From Thermobacillus xylanilyticus (GTDB lineage: Bacteria > Bacillota > Bacilli > Paenibacillales > Paenibacillaceae), in assembly GCF_907165215.1 (NCBI RefSeq), contig NZ_CAJRAY010000026.1, positions 78,238 to 142,237 of the forward strand: 64,000 bases of DNA, written 5' to 3'. Below, piece by piece: positions 1-8,724 of this stretch. The position numbers and the translations under genes are program-made. The notes beneath the pieces were generated by a model. The model was not told where the DNA came from. It saw nothing but the letters and a program-made list of their open reading frames with translations, and ran no database searches. Every line of letters begins with the position of its first letter. The first letter of the stretch is position 1.

Positions 1-1
1 C

Positions 2-343
2 GCGGGCGCGGCGATCAACGCGTCGATCGTCGATCTCGGCGACCGGTTCCGGCTGCTCGTCAGCGAGGTCGAGGCGGTGGCCGTCGAGCGTCCGATGCCG
101 AAACTGCCGGTCGCGCGCGTCCTCTGGCGCGTCCTGCCGAACCTGCGTGACGGCGTCGAGTCGTGGATTCTCGCCGGCGGCGCGCACCATACCGGCTTCT
201 CCTATCATGTGACGGCCGCGCAGATGGCCGATTTCGCTGAGATGGCCGGCATCGAGTCGGTCATTATCGGAGAGGGTACGCGCCCGGATGTGCTGCGCCG
301 CGAGCTGGTGCTGGCCGACCTGGCGTGGAAATTGCGCACGTAA
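2..343 (+). CDS. araA: L-arabinose isomerase, C-terminal part (5' end outside window)
   Basis: This is the last 113 codons of an open frame entering from the left edge. It carries the conserved C-terminal isomerase segment WILAGGAHHTGFSY, whose paired histidines are metal ligands of AraA, followed by the conserved EMAGIE stretch. AraA converts L-arabinose to L-ribulose in the cytosol. The gene is followed after about 28 nt by an AraR-type repressor in the same direction, which supports an arabinose operon. Length and N-terminal half cannot be judged from this window. Confidence 0.9.
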   Translation, partial: AGAAINASIVDLGDRFRLLVSEVEAVAVERPMPKLPVARVLWRVLPNLRDGVESWILAGGAHHTGFSYHVTAAQMADFAEMAGIESVIIGEGTRPDVLRRELVLADLAWKLRT

Positions 344-371
344 CGGACGGAGGTTGGGCGGTGTCGACGGA

Positions 372-1481
372 ATGACGCGCGGCGGCTTGCCGAAATATTT
401 GCAACTGAAACGGGAAATTCTCTCCTGGCTGCACAGCGGCGAATGGAAGCCGCATGAGATGCTGCCGTCGGAGAACGAGCTGGCGGCCCGGTTCGGCATG
501 AGCCGGCAGACCGTCCGCCAGACGCTCGGCGAGCTGGAGCAGGAGGGGTACCTGTATCGCCAGCGCGGCAAGGGAACCTTCGTGGCGCCGCCGAATTTCG
601 CATCGAAGGCCGGGGCGGCGGGAGCTGCCGTCGGCATGGTGACGACTTATATTTCGGACTATATCTTTCCGCATATCGTCCGGGGGGCCGAGGCGGTGCT
701 GCGCGCCCGCGGGATGGGCCTGTACCTGTCGAGCACCGACAACGACAAGGACCGCGAGCGCGACAGCCTGCGGATGATGATGGACCGCGGCGTCGGCGGC
801 TTGATCGTCGAGCCGACGAAGAGCGCGGAGGGCAACCCGAACCTCGAGCAGTATCTCGCGTTCCGGTACCGCGGCGTGCCGATCGTCATGATCAACGCCC
901 GCTATCCGGAGCTCGACTGCCCGTGCCTCATCGTGGACGACGAAGCCGGCGCGTTCGCGGCGGCGGAACATCTGATCCGGCTCGGCCACCGGCGGATCGC
1001 CGGCTTCTTCAAGACGGACGACCTGCAGGGCACGCGCCGGATGAAGGGGTTCCTGCGCGCGATGAAGCGCTATGGCGTGCCGGTCATGCCGGACGGCGTC
1101 GTCACGTACGCGTCGGAGAACAAGTGGACGTACCCGGCCGAACGGGCCGGGCTTCTGCTGCGGCGCGAAGACCGGCCGACGGCGTTCGTCTGCTACAACG
1201 ACGAGCTCGCCGTCGCGCTGCTCAAGACGGTTCGGGAAGCGGGGCTCAGCGTGCCGGACGATCTGTCGATCGTCGGCTTCGACGATTCGACGCTGGCCCA
1301 GGCGGCCGAGGTGAAGCTGACGACGCTGACCCATCCGAAGACGGCGATGGGCGAGCGCGCGGCGGAGCTGCTGCTCCGCCTGATGGCCGATCCCGTGGCC
1401 GAGGCGGAGGATGTGACCTACGCGCCCGAACTGGTCGTCCGCGAATCGACGAAGGCGATCGGCGGGGAGACGCGCGACTAA
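372..1481 (+). CDS. araR: Arabinose operon repressor AraR (GntR head, LacI-type body)
   Basis: The protein of 369 residues begins with a GntR winged helix-turn-helix (residues about 5-70, with LPSENELAARFGMSRQTVRQTL and a GKGTFVA end) and continues as a LacI/PBP1-type sugar-binding domain (about 80-365). This composition is typical of AraR of Bacillus, which represses arabinose genes until L-arabinose binds. It lies directly downstream of araA. The ATG at 372 matches the usual AraR N-terminus MxxxLPKYxQ; an in-frame TTG at 354 sits too close to the GGAGG at about 349-353, and that GGAGG is rather far from the ATG, so the start is not fully certain. Confidence 0.88.
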   Translation: MTRGGLPKYLQLKREILSWLHSGEWKPHEMLPSENELAARFGMSRQTVRQTLGELEQEGYLYRQRGKGTFVAPPNFASKAGAAGAAVGMVTTYISDYIFPHIVRGAEAVLRARGMGLYLSSTDNDKDRERDSLRMMMDRGVGGLIVEPTKSAEGNPNLEQYLAFRYRGVPIVMINARYPELDCPCLIVDDEAGAFAAAEHLIRLGHRRIAGFFKTDDLQGTRRMKGFLRAMKRYGVPVMPDGVVTYASENKWTYPAERAGLLLRREDRPTAFVCYNDELAVALLKTVREAGLSVPDDLSIVGFDDSTLAQAAEVKLTTLTHPKTAMGERAAELLLRLMADPVAEAEDVTYAPELVVRESTKAIGGETRD

Positions 1482-1504
1482 CGAAGGCAATTCCAAAGTG
1501 AAAC

Positions 1505-1545
1505 AGCGCCATCATCAAGCCCGTGATCGCTTGATCGATGGCGCT
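1505..1545 (+). terminator. Hairpin after araR
   Basis: AGCGCCATC-ATCAAGC pairs with GCTTGAT-CGATGGCGCT with a single bulge and a short loop. It lies between the convergent araR and the lipoprotein gene. A clear U-run is missing, so termination is inferred from stem strength and position. Confidence 0.55.
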
Positions 1546-1586
1546 GCTTGATTATCGCCGTTTCGCCTTCCGGATACCGGCTGCGG

Positions 1587-2135
1587 TCAATGTTGCCCCA
1601 ACCGGCCTTCCAGTTTCAATACCGTATGGCCGGTCAATTCATCCTGGAAGGTGATCACTCCCCCGTATTTGTGTGCGTCATAAAGCAGTTTGTCGTTTTT
1701 GTCCAGTTTGAACTTGCCCTGATAAACGCCCGTGATCCAATAACCGTTTTCCACGATTTTGCCGTTATGCGGATACAGGAACAGAACGTAGCGCTTCTCT
1801 TTGTCAAAGGTAGTCATGCTCACCGGGGCGTATTCGAGAATATTGACGGTCTTGCCGAGCAGAGAAGGATCTCCTTTCAGAACCTTTGCAACCTTGACTT
1901 CCGTTATGGTGAAGTTCAAGAACTCGACTTCTTTGTTCATGCTGTTGCCGGTTTTTTCGGCCAGAATAATGAGCGTAGACTCCTCTTCCAAATCCTGAAA
2001 CGTATCGAAAACGTGTACGGACATTCCGCCGTAGAAAGGTTCTTTTGAACCTTCAACGCCGCTTCCGGAAATGGAGCAGCCTGCAAGAAAAACAAGGAGC
2101 AAAGCGACGATGGCCGGGGTAACCGTCTTTTTCAC
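1587..2135 (-). CDS. Hypothetical exported lipoprotein
   Basis: The 182-residue protein has a short lysine-containing leader, a hydrophobic core and the lipobox LAGC at residues 17-20, so it is expected to be lipid-anchored outside the membrane. The remainder is soluble, with a segment (VILAEKTG.. to ..YAPVSM) reminiscent of small exported beta proteins, and no catalytic motif I recognise. It ends convergently with araR and lies 36 nt downstream of the zinc-protease gene on the same strand, so the two are probably co-transcribed. A role as protease partner or immunity factor would be a guess. Confidence 0.75.
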   Translation of the reverse strand: MKKTVTPAIVALLLVFLAGCSISGSGVEGSKEPFYGGMSVHVFDTFQDLEEESTLIILAEKTGNSMNKEVEFLNFTITEVKVAKVLKGDPSLLGKTVNILEYAPVSMTTFDKEKRYVLFLYPHNGKIVENGYWITGVYQGKFKLDKNDKLLYDAHKYGGVITFQDELTGHTVLKLEGRLGQH

Positions 2136-2171
2136 GAAAGATCACTCCCGAATCTTTGGGTTTATCAAATT

Positions 2172-2762
2172 TTACAGTTCATACAATTTTCTTACTCCCG
2201 TTACGTCGTCATCCTGCGGGACATACCATCCTTTAACCAGAAAAGCCTCATCCATTATTTTCGGTTTTTGTGCCGTCCCCACATCATGTGCCAAACCAAA
2301 GGCATGTCCGATTTCATGAGCAGCCACGGCAGTGTATTCGGTTTCAGTCAATTGGTGATAATCAATCCCTTTCAAATTCAGAGCGATATATGCTTTTGTC
2401 CAATGATCGTTCGGAATATCCATCCTTGTGGAGCCTTTGTACCATATGCATATGCCGTACAAGTGTTTGTCGTCCAAATCTACGGAATAGGCAACGACTT
2501 TCGCGTCGGTCAGATTGCCGGATACCAGGTTAGCGATGCTTCTTTGTCTCCAATCGGTAAACGCGTTATTGAAAGCCCGCATGATGTAGTAAGTTTTACC
2601 GTTGTAGACGACTGTGACGCTGGTTTGTATGCTGTAGTGTCCTTCAGATATGCCGCCTTCCATTCGATAAAAGTTAAAGTACTGGTAAGCCATGGCGTTA
2701 CCTCCGGTCAGCACGAAGGCAAAGACAGAAATCAGCAACATGCTTACAACTTTTTTCATCAT
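2172..2762 (-). CDS. Secreted matrixin-like zinc metalloprotease
   Basis: A signal peptide of about 25 residues (MMKKVVSMLL.. to ..AMA) precedes a small catalytic domain. Near residue 150 it has AAHEIGHAFGLAHD, the extended HExxHxxGxxHD zinc motif of metzincins, followed by IMDEAF, which fits the Met-turn. The protein of 196 residues is close to a bare matrixin (M10-type) catalytic domain without prodomain or hemopexin repeats. It is expected to be secreted and to cleave proteins or peptides. The gene is more AT-rich than its surroundings, is followed by a lipoprotein gene, and has a near-perfect cre box upstream, suggesting carbon-source control. Confidence 0.85.
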   Translation of the reverse strand: MMKKVVSMLLISVFAFVLTGGNAMAYQYFNFYRMEGGISEGHYSIQTSVTVVYNGKTYYIMRAFNNAFTDWRQRSIANLVSGNLTDAKVVAYSVDLDDKHLYGICIWYKGSTRMDIPNDHWTKAYIALNLKGIDYHQLTETEYTAVAAHEIGHAFGLAHDVGTAQKPKIMDEAFLVKGWYVPQDDDVTGVRKLYEL

Positions 2763-2842
2763 AATCTCCTCCTCTCGATTATGTGAATGTTTTCCGTTTT
2801 CGGGTTAATTCCTTAGAATGGTTATATCACCTCCTATTGAAA

Positions 2843-2856
2843 TAAAAACGTTTACA
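2843..2856 (-). promoter_or_regulatory. cre-like (CcpA) box upstream of the zinc protease
   Basis: On the minus strand the sequence is TGTAAACGTTTTTA, matching the cre consensus TGWNANCGNTNWCA at every constrained position except the penultimate C. It lies about 80 nt upstream of the protease start codon, a position compatible with repression or activation by CcpA. Confidence 0.45.
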
Positions 2857-3022
2857 TTGGTTTCTAATATTAATAATAAGTAATCATCAATTCTAATAAC
2901 ATGCATTTTTTTAATGTTTTATATATTAATCTTTAGAAAAACATGGGATTGGCTGTCGGTTCCAAAATGTGCGGAGCATCCGAGGAAAACTAGGGGCGAG
3001 TGGAGAGAGGCCACCTCAAAAC

Positions 3023-3057
3023 AACCTTCCGCATGCGGGGCATCGCTGCGGGAGGTT
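3023..3057. repeat. Hairpin resembling the one at 12724-12758
   Basis: AACCTTCCGCA pairs with TGCGGGAGGTT (one G-T pair). The core CCGCATGCGG..TCGC.GCGGGAG is shared with the intergenic hairpin at 12724-12758, and both are followed within about 45 nt by TCTTCG.TCACTTCA. It may be a dispersed terminator-like repeat. Confidence 0.4.
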
Positions 3058-3170
3058 GATCGTCTTCGTTCACTTCAGTCTGTCGATCCATGGACCAAGC
3101 AGGAGACGGCCGGGCAGATCTGGAATCTGTAAACCGTGGCCTAACGGACAATCCGCCCATGGAGGTGCCC

Positions 3171-3419
3171 ATGCTCAAAACGCCGGAAGGCATTCTGGAC
3201 TGGAAGAAGACGGAATGGATTCTGCACCCCGGAAATCCGGGGGTCACGCCGAACGTGGCGCATTGTGTCAGGCTGCTGGCCGACGGAACCGGCCTGTTCG
3301 AGCTCCGTTGCCATTATGAAGGCGATCGCCTGATCCGCACGGAGATGCTGGAGCTCGATCGGGACTTCGAGCAGCTGACGGATCGGCAACGGATCGAGGA
3401 GATGCTGCTCGGCCGGTAG
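3171..3419 (+). CDS. Hypothetical small protein (82 aa)
   Basis: The ATG at 3171 follows GGAGGTGCCC at a good distance. The product of 82 residues is acidic, soluble and without signal peptide; its start (LKTPEGILDWKKTEWILHP) and the balanced composition look like a real small cytosolic protein rather than a shadow. No family recognised. It is monocistronic, converges on psuG and shares a strong bidirectional terminator with it. Confidence 0.6.
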   Translation: MLKTPEGILDWKKTEWILHPGNPGVTPNVAHCVRLLADGTGLFELRCHYEGDRLIRTEMLELDRDFEQLTDRQRIEEMLLGR

Positions 3420-3458
3420 GGCCGCCGCAGGGCGGGCGGAAGCGCCGCACATCGAAAT

Positions 3459-3491
3459 ACGACGGGCTGCCCGGTTCAGGCAGCCCGTCGT
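3459..3491. terminator. Bidirectional terminator between the small gene and psuG
   Basis: ACGACGGGCTGCC and GGCAGCCCGTCGT form a perfect 13-bp stem with a 7-nt loop, located between two convergent stop codons. Confidence 0.75.
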
Positions 3492-3493
3492 TG

Positions 3494-4399
3494 TCATTGT
3501 CCGAAGTTCGCCAGCGCGATCGCCGCGTCGGCGGCCACTTCCGCGGCCGCAACGATGAGCGCACGGTTCGCCGCCGCCGTCGCGCCTCCCGTCTCCTGCT
3601 CGATGGCGCGGATGATGCGGGGCGTGACGTGCTTGCCGTCGCCCTTGCCGCCCGCATCCGCCAGCACCCGGCTGATGATCGCCTCGATCCGCTGTCCGGA
3701 CAGCGCCGCTTCTTCCGGAATCGGAACGCCGAGCAGCAGACCGCCGGATCTGCCGATCTCCCAATGCCTGAGTGCGATCCCCACCGCTTCTTCTCCCGAA
3801 TCGACCCGGATGGCCGGAAATTCCGATTCCCGCACGTAGTAGCCGGGGAACCGGTCCTGTCTGTACGAAAGCACCGGTACGCCGAGCGTCTCCAGCGCTT
3901 CGAGGCTTTTGCCGATGTCGAGGAACGTCTTGATGCCGCCGCATACCATCAGGACGCTTGATGAGGCGAGCGTGTTCAGGTCACCGGAGATGTCCCAGGT
4001 GTCGAGCACATCGCGATGGACGCCGCCAAGGCCGCCGGCCAGCGCCACGCGGATGCCCGCCCGCGCGGCTATCCAGGCCGTGACGGCGGCCGTCGTACCG
4101 CCCGACAGCCGCCGGGCGCTGCTGACGCCGAGATCCGCCATCGACAGCTTCACCCGGCCTTCGGCGGAGGCCAGCCATTCCAACTCACCGCGGTCGAGAC
4201 CGACGCGCAGCTCGCCCCGCACCATGGCCAGAAACGCAGGCACCGCGCCGCGCACGCGAATCGCCTCGTCGACGCCGAAGGCGAGGTCGAGGGCCCGCGG
4301 CAGGGAGAGGCCGTGCGTCAGAATCGTCGATTCGACCGCGACGACCGGCCGGCCGGCGTCGATCGCGCTTCGCACTTCAGCCGAGTAACGCAAGCTCAT
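3494..4399 (-). CDS. psuG: Pseudouridine-5'-phosphate glycosidase
   Basis: The 301-residue protein matches PsuG over its full length. It has VAVESTILTHG (Glu near 23), the lysine in GRVKLS (near 84), GGVHRDVLDTWDISGDL with the metal-binding aspartate (near 140), and CGGIKTFLDIGKSLE with the Schiff-base lysine (near 157). PsuG reversibly splits pseudouridine 5'-phosphate into uracil and ribose 5-phosphate using Mn2+. It is the last gene of the nucleoside operon. The partner kinase is expected to be the PfkB gene two positions upstream. The start at 4399 follows AAGGCGG and gives the usual family length; the frame stays open further upstream. Confidence 0.93.
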   Translation of the reverse strand: MSLRYSAEVRSAIDAGRPVVAVESTILTHGLSLPRALDLAFGVDEAIRVRGAVPAFLAMVRGELRVGLDRGELEWLASAEGRVKLSMADLGVSSARRLSGGTTAAVTAWIAARAGIRVALAGGLGGVHRDVLDTWDISGDLNTLASSSVLMVCGGIKTFLDIGKSLEALETLGVPVLSYRQDRFPGYYVRESEFPAIRVDSGEEAVGIALRHWEIGRSGGLLLGVPIPEEAALSGQRIEAIISRVLADAGGKGDGKHVTPRIIRAIEQETGGATAAANRALIVAAAEVAADAAIALANFGQ

Positions 4400-4509
4400 C
4401 ACCCGCCTTGTCTGATTCAAGTTCCGGATCCGCGTTCGCCGTTTTTCCGTTCGCATCCGCACTTTCCGGTCCTTCTCCGCAAATACCGGTTCGCATCCAT
4501 ATTCCCCGC

Positions 4510-5703
4510 TTACAGGTCGAGCACGAAACGGCCTTCGCGAATGACCGTGACGCCGGAGCAGATGAACCAGGCGATGTCCGACGGGGCGCATCGGTGCACG
4601 ACCGCCGACACGCGGTCGTGGCTGCAGACGAATGCCTGGCTCTCCGGGTCGAGCACGAGGAACGACGCCGCCTTGCCGACTTCCACCGTGCCGAGGTCGC
4701 GGTCGATGTTCAGCGCCCGCGCGCCGGTCAGCGTCGCCGAACGCAGCAGGAACCGCGCGTCGATGCTCCCCGGGTCCTGCGTTGCACCGCGCGTCACGCG
4801 GCTGGCCGTGTCCATTTCGCGGAACATGTCGGGGCTCGAGAACATCATGTTGTCCGAACCGATCGAGAACGGAATGCCCCGGCGGTAAAAGTCGTGCAGG
4901 GGCGGAATGCCGTCGCCGAGCAGCAGGTTCGTGCGCGGGCACACCGCGATCGCCTGGCCCCGTTCCTTGATTTCGTCCATGTCTTCTTCCGTCGCGTGGG
5001 TGAGATGGACCATCAGATCCGGCTCGAACTCGAACGCGCGCCGGATTTCGGTCCTGCCGTAACGCTCGAGCGACATCGCCGCGTCGCGCGGCGACTCGCT
5101 GACGTGGATCGCGACGAGCTTGTCCCGGGCGATTCTCCGCATCAGGCGAAACACGTCCATGTCGAACGCGTTGATGCCGGAAATGCCGAATCCGTCCGCT
5201 TCCTCGGCGACCATTTCCAGCTCCCGCCGCGTCAACTGCTCGTTCGCGCGGTAATCGGCCATCGGGCGGCCGAGGATGACCGGACGGATCGGGAGCCCGC
5301 GGCTTGCCTCCCGGAGCGCCCGCACGCCGTCGAGGCCGCCTTCGCGGAAATCGCCGAACGCGGCGATGCCGGACATCAGCATCTCCTTGAGTCCCTGGCG
5401 AATCGAGGCGAGCAGTTCCTCACGGCTCAGCTGCTGCAGGAAGCGGTGCTTCAGCCCGTGCGGCGGCTGCACCGCCAGCTCCACCTGCATGCCGATGCCG
5501 AGCTCCTTCGCCGCCGTGTCGCCGATGTGCGTGTGCGCGTCGACGAACGCCGGCATGACGAGCCCGCCGCGCAGGTCGATGCCGTCCCGGCTTGCGTCCC
5601 GTTCGATCGCCGCGATGCGCCCGTTCTCCACGACGATCGTCGCGTTCGGCGTCCATTCCAGCTCTTCGCCGACAAGGACGTTAGCGTTGGTGTAAATTTC
5701 CAT
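4510..5703 (-). CDS. Amidohydrolase / aminohydrolase (deaminase-like)
   Basis: The 397-residue protein is a metal-dependent TIM-barrel amidohydrolase: FVDAHTHIGD (about 55-64) supplies the first metal histidines, then a His in AIHVSES, HLTHATE, and the distal Asp in FSIGSDNMMFSS. It resembles the cytosine/guanine/S-adenosylhomocysteine deaminase branch, hydrolysing C-N bonds of bases or nucleosides in the cytosol. The start overlaps the kinase gene by 23 nt, implying translational coupling inside the nucleoside operon. Its substrate is unknown; deamination of an imported nucleoside or its released base is the contextual inference. Confidence 0.8.
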   Translation of the reverse strand: MEIYTNANVLVGEELEWTPNATIVVENGRIAAIERDASRDGIDLRGGLVMPAFVDAHTHIGDTAAKELGIGMQVELAVQPPHGLKHRFLQQLSREELLASIRQGLKEMLMSGIAAFGDFREGGLDGVRALREASRGLPIRPVILGRPMADYRANEQLTRRELEMVAEEADGFGISGINAFDMDVFRLMRRIARDKLVAIHVSESPRDAAMSLERYGRTEIRRAFEFEPDLMVHLTHATEEDMDEIKERGQAIAVCPRTNLLLGDGIPPLHDFYRRGIPFSIGSDNMMFSSPDMFREMDTASRVTRGATQDPGSIDARFLLRSATLTGARALNIDRDLGTVEVGKAASFLVLDPESQAFVCSHDRVSAVVHRCAPSDIAWFICSGVTVIREGRFVLDL

Positions 5704-6658
5704 TGGATCCCACCTCGATGACCGAAGGCACGACCGGGGACTTCTCCAGCATGTCCGCGATGTCGTCCTTCGTCGGATAGCAGACGGCATCCGGCGAGCG
5801 GCTGACCGATACCGCCGAAGCCGCCGTCGCCGTCACGGCCGCCTCTTCCGGCGGCTTGCCGGACAGGAGGGCGCAGACGAAGACGCTGGAGAAGATGTCG
5901 CCGGCGCCGAGCGAGCTGACGGTTTCGACCGGGATGGCCGGACAGGTGATCAGCCGGCCGGGCGCGCAGACGACGGAGCCGCGGGAGGCGCGCGTGCAGA
6001 CGACGATCGACGGGCCGGAGGCGGTGATGCCGGGCAGCTTCGTCTCCGGCCCGGCTCCTCCGGGTACCAGCATGTTCACGGCCCGCTCGTTGACGAACGC
6101 GATGTCGGTGAGCGCAAGCGCCCGCCGCACCGCCTCGGTGCCCCAGCGCTCCACGGAAGACGGCTCGACATCGAGGGATGTCGTGACGCCCTGCCGCTTC
6201 GCCAGATCCAGCACGCGCAGCACGAGTTCCTCGCGGAACAGGTGCGTATGCAGATGATCGGCTGCGGAGATGTCGACGCCGGGCGGCAGCCCGGCCTCCG
6301 CCAGCCGTTCCCGGTCGATCGGCGGCGAGAGCAGCACGGCTTTCTCGCCCGTCCGGTCGACGATGACGACCGCCGTCGGCGTCGGCGCTTCGGGCACGCG
6401 CTGCAGCAGCGGCGACACGCCGCGCCGGCGCAGCGTCTCCTCGATCTGCCGGCCGAACGCGTCGGTGCCGATCCAGCCGAGCACGCCGGAAGAGAGGCCG
6501 AGCGAGGCGGCTTCCAGCGCGAAATGGACCGCCGGTCCGCCCGGCGACCAGGCCGCAGAGGACGCGAACACTTTCTCGTCGTGACCGGGCAGGGATTCGA
6601 CCCGGTACAGGCCGTCCATGACGATGTTGCCAAAGGTCAGGATGGTCGGTCGTTTCAT
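5681..6658 (-). CDS. PfkB-family carbohydrate/nucleoside kinase (probable pseudouridine kinase)
   Basis: The 325-residue ribokinase-like protein has the N-terminal TFGNIVMDGLY and GGPAVHFALEAASLG substrate region, and the C-terminal SSLGAGDIFSSVF anion-hole/catalytic-base signature. PfkB enzymes phosphorylate sugars or nucleosides with ATP. Because it is two genes upstream of psuG, it probably supplies the 5'-phosphorylated substrate as PsuK does, but the sequence alone does not separate pseudouridine kinase from ribokinase or other nucleoside kinases. Its start overlaps the end of the ATPase gene by 4 nt (ATGA). Confidence 0.85.
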   Translation of the reverse strand: MKRPTILTFGNIVMDGLYRVESLPGHDEKVFASSAAWSPGGPAVHFALEAASLGLSSGVLGWIGTDAFGRQIEETLRRRGVSPLLQRVPEAPTPTAVVIVDRTGEKAVLLSPPIDRERLAEAGLPPGVDISAADHLHTHLFREELVLRVLDLAKRQGVTTSLDVEPSSVERWGTEAVRRALALTDIAFVNERAVNMLVPGGAGPETKLPGITASGPSIVVCTRASRGSVVCAPGRLITCPAIPVETVSSLGAGDIFSSVFVCALLSGKPPEEAAVTATAASAVSVSRSPDAVCYPTKDDIADMLEKSPVVPSVIEVGSNGNLHQR

Positions 6659-7806
6659 GGCATGCCTCCCGTCGATGATGCCGGGACTTGCGGACGACCC
6701 TCCTGCAAGACGAGTTCCGGCAGCCGGTTCGTCGTGTTCCCGTCGAACAGAAGCGCGGCGTCCGTCTGTACGGCCAGTCCGATGCGCTGCCCCGCCTGCG
6801 GCACGTCCTGCGGGGGAGCGACGGCGCACAGCCGGCTGCCGTCCGTCGTTCGCGCGTGCACCAGCGCCGATCCGCCCAGATGCTCCACGGCTTCGACCTT
6901 CGCGGCGATGACGGAGCCCGAGGCCTCGTCCGCATCGGTGACCCTCAGGTTCTCCGGCCGGATGCCGAGCACCAGCTCGCGTCCGTTCCCGATCGGCGCG
7001 CCGTCGCGGGCATCAAGCCGGAACCGCTTGCCCCAGACCGGCAGCTCCGCGCCGCCGTCCGCGATCTCCACCCTGCAGGGTTGCAGGTTGATCGGCGGAT
7101 CGCCGATGAACCCGGCGACGAACAGGTTGACCGGCTCGCGGTACAGTCTAAGCGGCGTGTCGAACTGCTGGATCATGCCGTTCTGCAGGATCGCGATGCG
7201 GTCGCTCATCGTCATCGCCTCTTCCTGGTCGTGGGTCACCATGACCGTCGTGATGCCGAGTTCCCGCTGCAGCTGGCGCATCTCCAGCCGGATTTGCCGC
7301 CGGAGCTTCGCGTCCAGATTCGACAGCGGCTCGTCAAGGAGGAGCAGTGTCGGACGGAGCGCGATGGCGCGCGCGATCGCCACGCGCTGCTGTTGGCCGC
7401 CGGACAACTGGCGCGGATAGCGCTTCTCCATGCCGGTCAGCCCGACCAGCCCGAGGACGGACAGGACCCGCTCGCGCATTTCCGCCTTGTCCATCTTCCG
7501 GTAGGCGAGTCCGAAGCGCACGTTTTCCTCCACGGTCATGTGCGGGAACAGCGCGTAATCCTGGAAGACGAAGCCGATGTCGCGCCGGTTGGGCGGCAGA
7601 TCGTGGATATGCCGTCCCGCCAGTTCGATCGAGCCGCCGTCCGGCCACTCGAAACCGCCGATCAGGCGCAGGATCGTGCTTTTCCCCGAACCGCTCGGGC
7701 CGAGCAGGCAGATGAATTCGCCTTCCTCGACGTTCAGCCGGATGTCGCGCAGCACCTCGACTTGGCGGAAGGTTTTGGACAGACCGTCAAGCACCAGGTA
7801 GCTCAT
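6655..7806 (-). CDS. ABC importer ATP-binding protein (PotA-type)
   Basis: The 383-residue ATPase has Walker A GPSGSGKST (about 37-45), Q-loop FVFQDYALFPHM, signature LSGGQQQR, Walker B LLLLDEPLSNLD and H-loop VTHDQEE, then a C-terminal TOBE regulatory domain from about 240. This is the architecture of PotA/FbpC/MalK-like importer subunits. It sits in an operon with a binding protein and two permeases of the polyamine-type family. The phosphorylase gene is inserted between it and the permeases, which links transport with nucleoside breakdown. Confidence 0.93.
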   Translation of the reverse strand: MSYLVLDGLSKTFRQVEVLRDIRLNVEEGEFICLLGPSGSGKSTILRLIGGFEWPDGGSIELAGRHIHDLPPNRRDIGFVFQDYALFPHMTVEENVRFGLAYRKMDKAEMRERVLSVLGLVGLTGMEKRYPRQLSGGQQQRVAIARAIALRPTLLLLDEPLSNLDAKLRRQIRLEMRQLQRELGITTVMVTHDQEEAMTMSDRIAILQNGMIQQFDTPLRLYREPVNLFVAGFIGDPPINLQPCRVEIADGGAELPVWGKRFRLDARDGAPIGNGRELVLGIRPENLRVTDADEASGSVIAAKVEAVEHLGGSALVHARTTDGSRLCAVAPPQDVPQAGQRIGLAVQTDAALLFDGNTTNRLPELVLQEGRPQVPASSTGGMP

Positions 7807-7843
7807 GCCGCTGAATCTCCTTTCCACGTCGCGCCGGATCCGC

Positions 7844-8656
7844 TCACTCCCCGGCATTCCGTTCCCCGTCCAGCAGGACGATCGCGTCGAGCGCGGTGAC
7901 GATGGCATTGGCGAAGCCGGCGCCGGGCCTGAACGGTTCGCCCGTCACGAAATTGTCGCCGATCGCGTTGACCACGCCGCCGCGCAGACCGAACAGCGTC
8001 GTCAGCGTGAGCAGGATCGACGCCTCGCGCTCCACGTTGAGGACGCCGGCGCGATGCCATTCCTCGAATTGCCGTTTGTGCCGCTCGAGCAGGAAGCCGT
8101 CCCGCGCGGGACGCGCAACGCCCGGATATTCGGAGTCGACGGAGCGGGTTAGACCGAGATGGTGGCGGAAACCGCGCCGCTCGGCGGCTTTCTTCATGCA
8201 CGCGACCAGCCGCCAGTCGGCGACCGCCGGGAACTGCGGCGGCACGTACGAGAGGCTCGTGCCTTCGTCGCGCACCGCGCCGGTCGCGATGACGAGGTCG
8301 CCCACCCTGAGCCATTCCTGCATGGCGCCGGAACCGCCGACGCGGATGAATGTATGGGCGTCCGTGTTCATCATGAAATCCATCAGCACGATTTCCAGCT
8401 CGGGCGCGCCACTGCCGCTGGAGACGACCGTGATGGGAACGCCCGAATAGACGCCCGTGTACACCCGGCACATGCCGGTGTCGCTGACGAGCCGGCGCTC
8501 GTCGAAATAATCGGCCACTTCCTCGGCCGTATCCTTCTCGCAGCCGTGGAGCGGATCTTTCACCACGAAGATGACGTACGGAGCCGCCTGATCAGCCGTG
8601 ATTTGCGTGAATGCGGGTTTGTCGCCGATGCGAAACGGGCCGATTTTGTTCTGCAT
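7844..8656 (-). CDS. Nucleoside phosphorylase (uridine phosphorylase-like)
   Basis: The 270-residue protein belongs to the PNP/UDP family: VSSGSGAPELEIVLMDFM (about 80-97), the phosphate-site-like FIRVGGSGAMQ, VIATGAVRDEGTS and the C-terminal NVEREASILLTL, where Glu-Arg-Glu resembles the ribose-binding NMEx(S/A) motif of uridine phosphorylases. Such enzymes use phosphate to split N-nucleosides to base and ribose 1-phosphate. It lies between the ABC permeases and ATPase of the same operon, so it probably acts on the imported nucleoside. Base specificity cannot be assigned. Confidence 0.85.
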   Translation of the reverse strand: MQNKIGPFRIGDKPAFTQITADQAAPYVIFVVKDPLHGCEKDTAEEVADYFDERRLVSDTGMCRVYTGVYSGVPITVVSSGSGAPELEIVLMDFMMNTDAHTFIRVGGSGAMQEWLRVGDLVIATGAVRDEGTSLSYVPPQFPAVADWRLVACMKKAAERRGFRHHLGLTRSVDSEYPGVARPARDGFLLERHKRQFEEWHRAGVLNVEREASILLTLTTLFGLRGGVVNAIGDNFVTGEPFRPGAGFANAIVTALDAIVLLDGERNAGE

Positions 8657-8724
8657 GTCGAGTCCCTCCCGTGTCCGGATCGCGGCGTACCGGGTCTTGA
8701 GCCGGCGCCGCGGTCGGGGATGCT

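Larger units (their letters stand above)
2763..3170. other. Gene-free AT-rich region with promoter signals
   Basis: No credible ORF is present. About 2780-2935 is strongly AT-rich and must carry the promoter of the minus-strand protease gene; a cre-like box is annotated separately. From about 2950 the base composition returns to GC-rich, with a hairpin at 3023-3057 and the leader of the small plus-strand gene. The sharp composition step near 2945 marks the edge of the AT-rich patch. Confidence 0.6.

Noticed and set aside
264-1496. Minus-strand ORF opposite araR
   Set aside because: Shadow of araR; no start signal and no recognisable domain.
3090-3170. N-terminal extension of the small gene at 3171
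   Set aside because: The extension has no ribosome binding site, while GGAGGT lies properly before the ATG at 3171.
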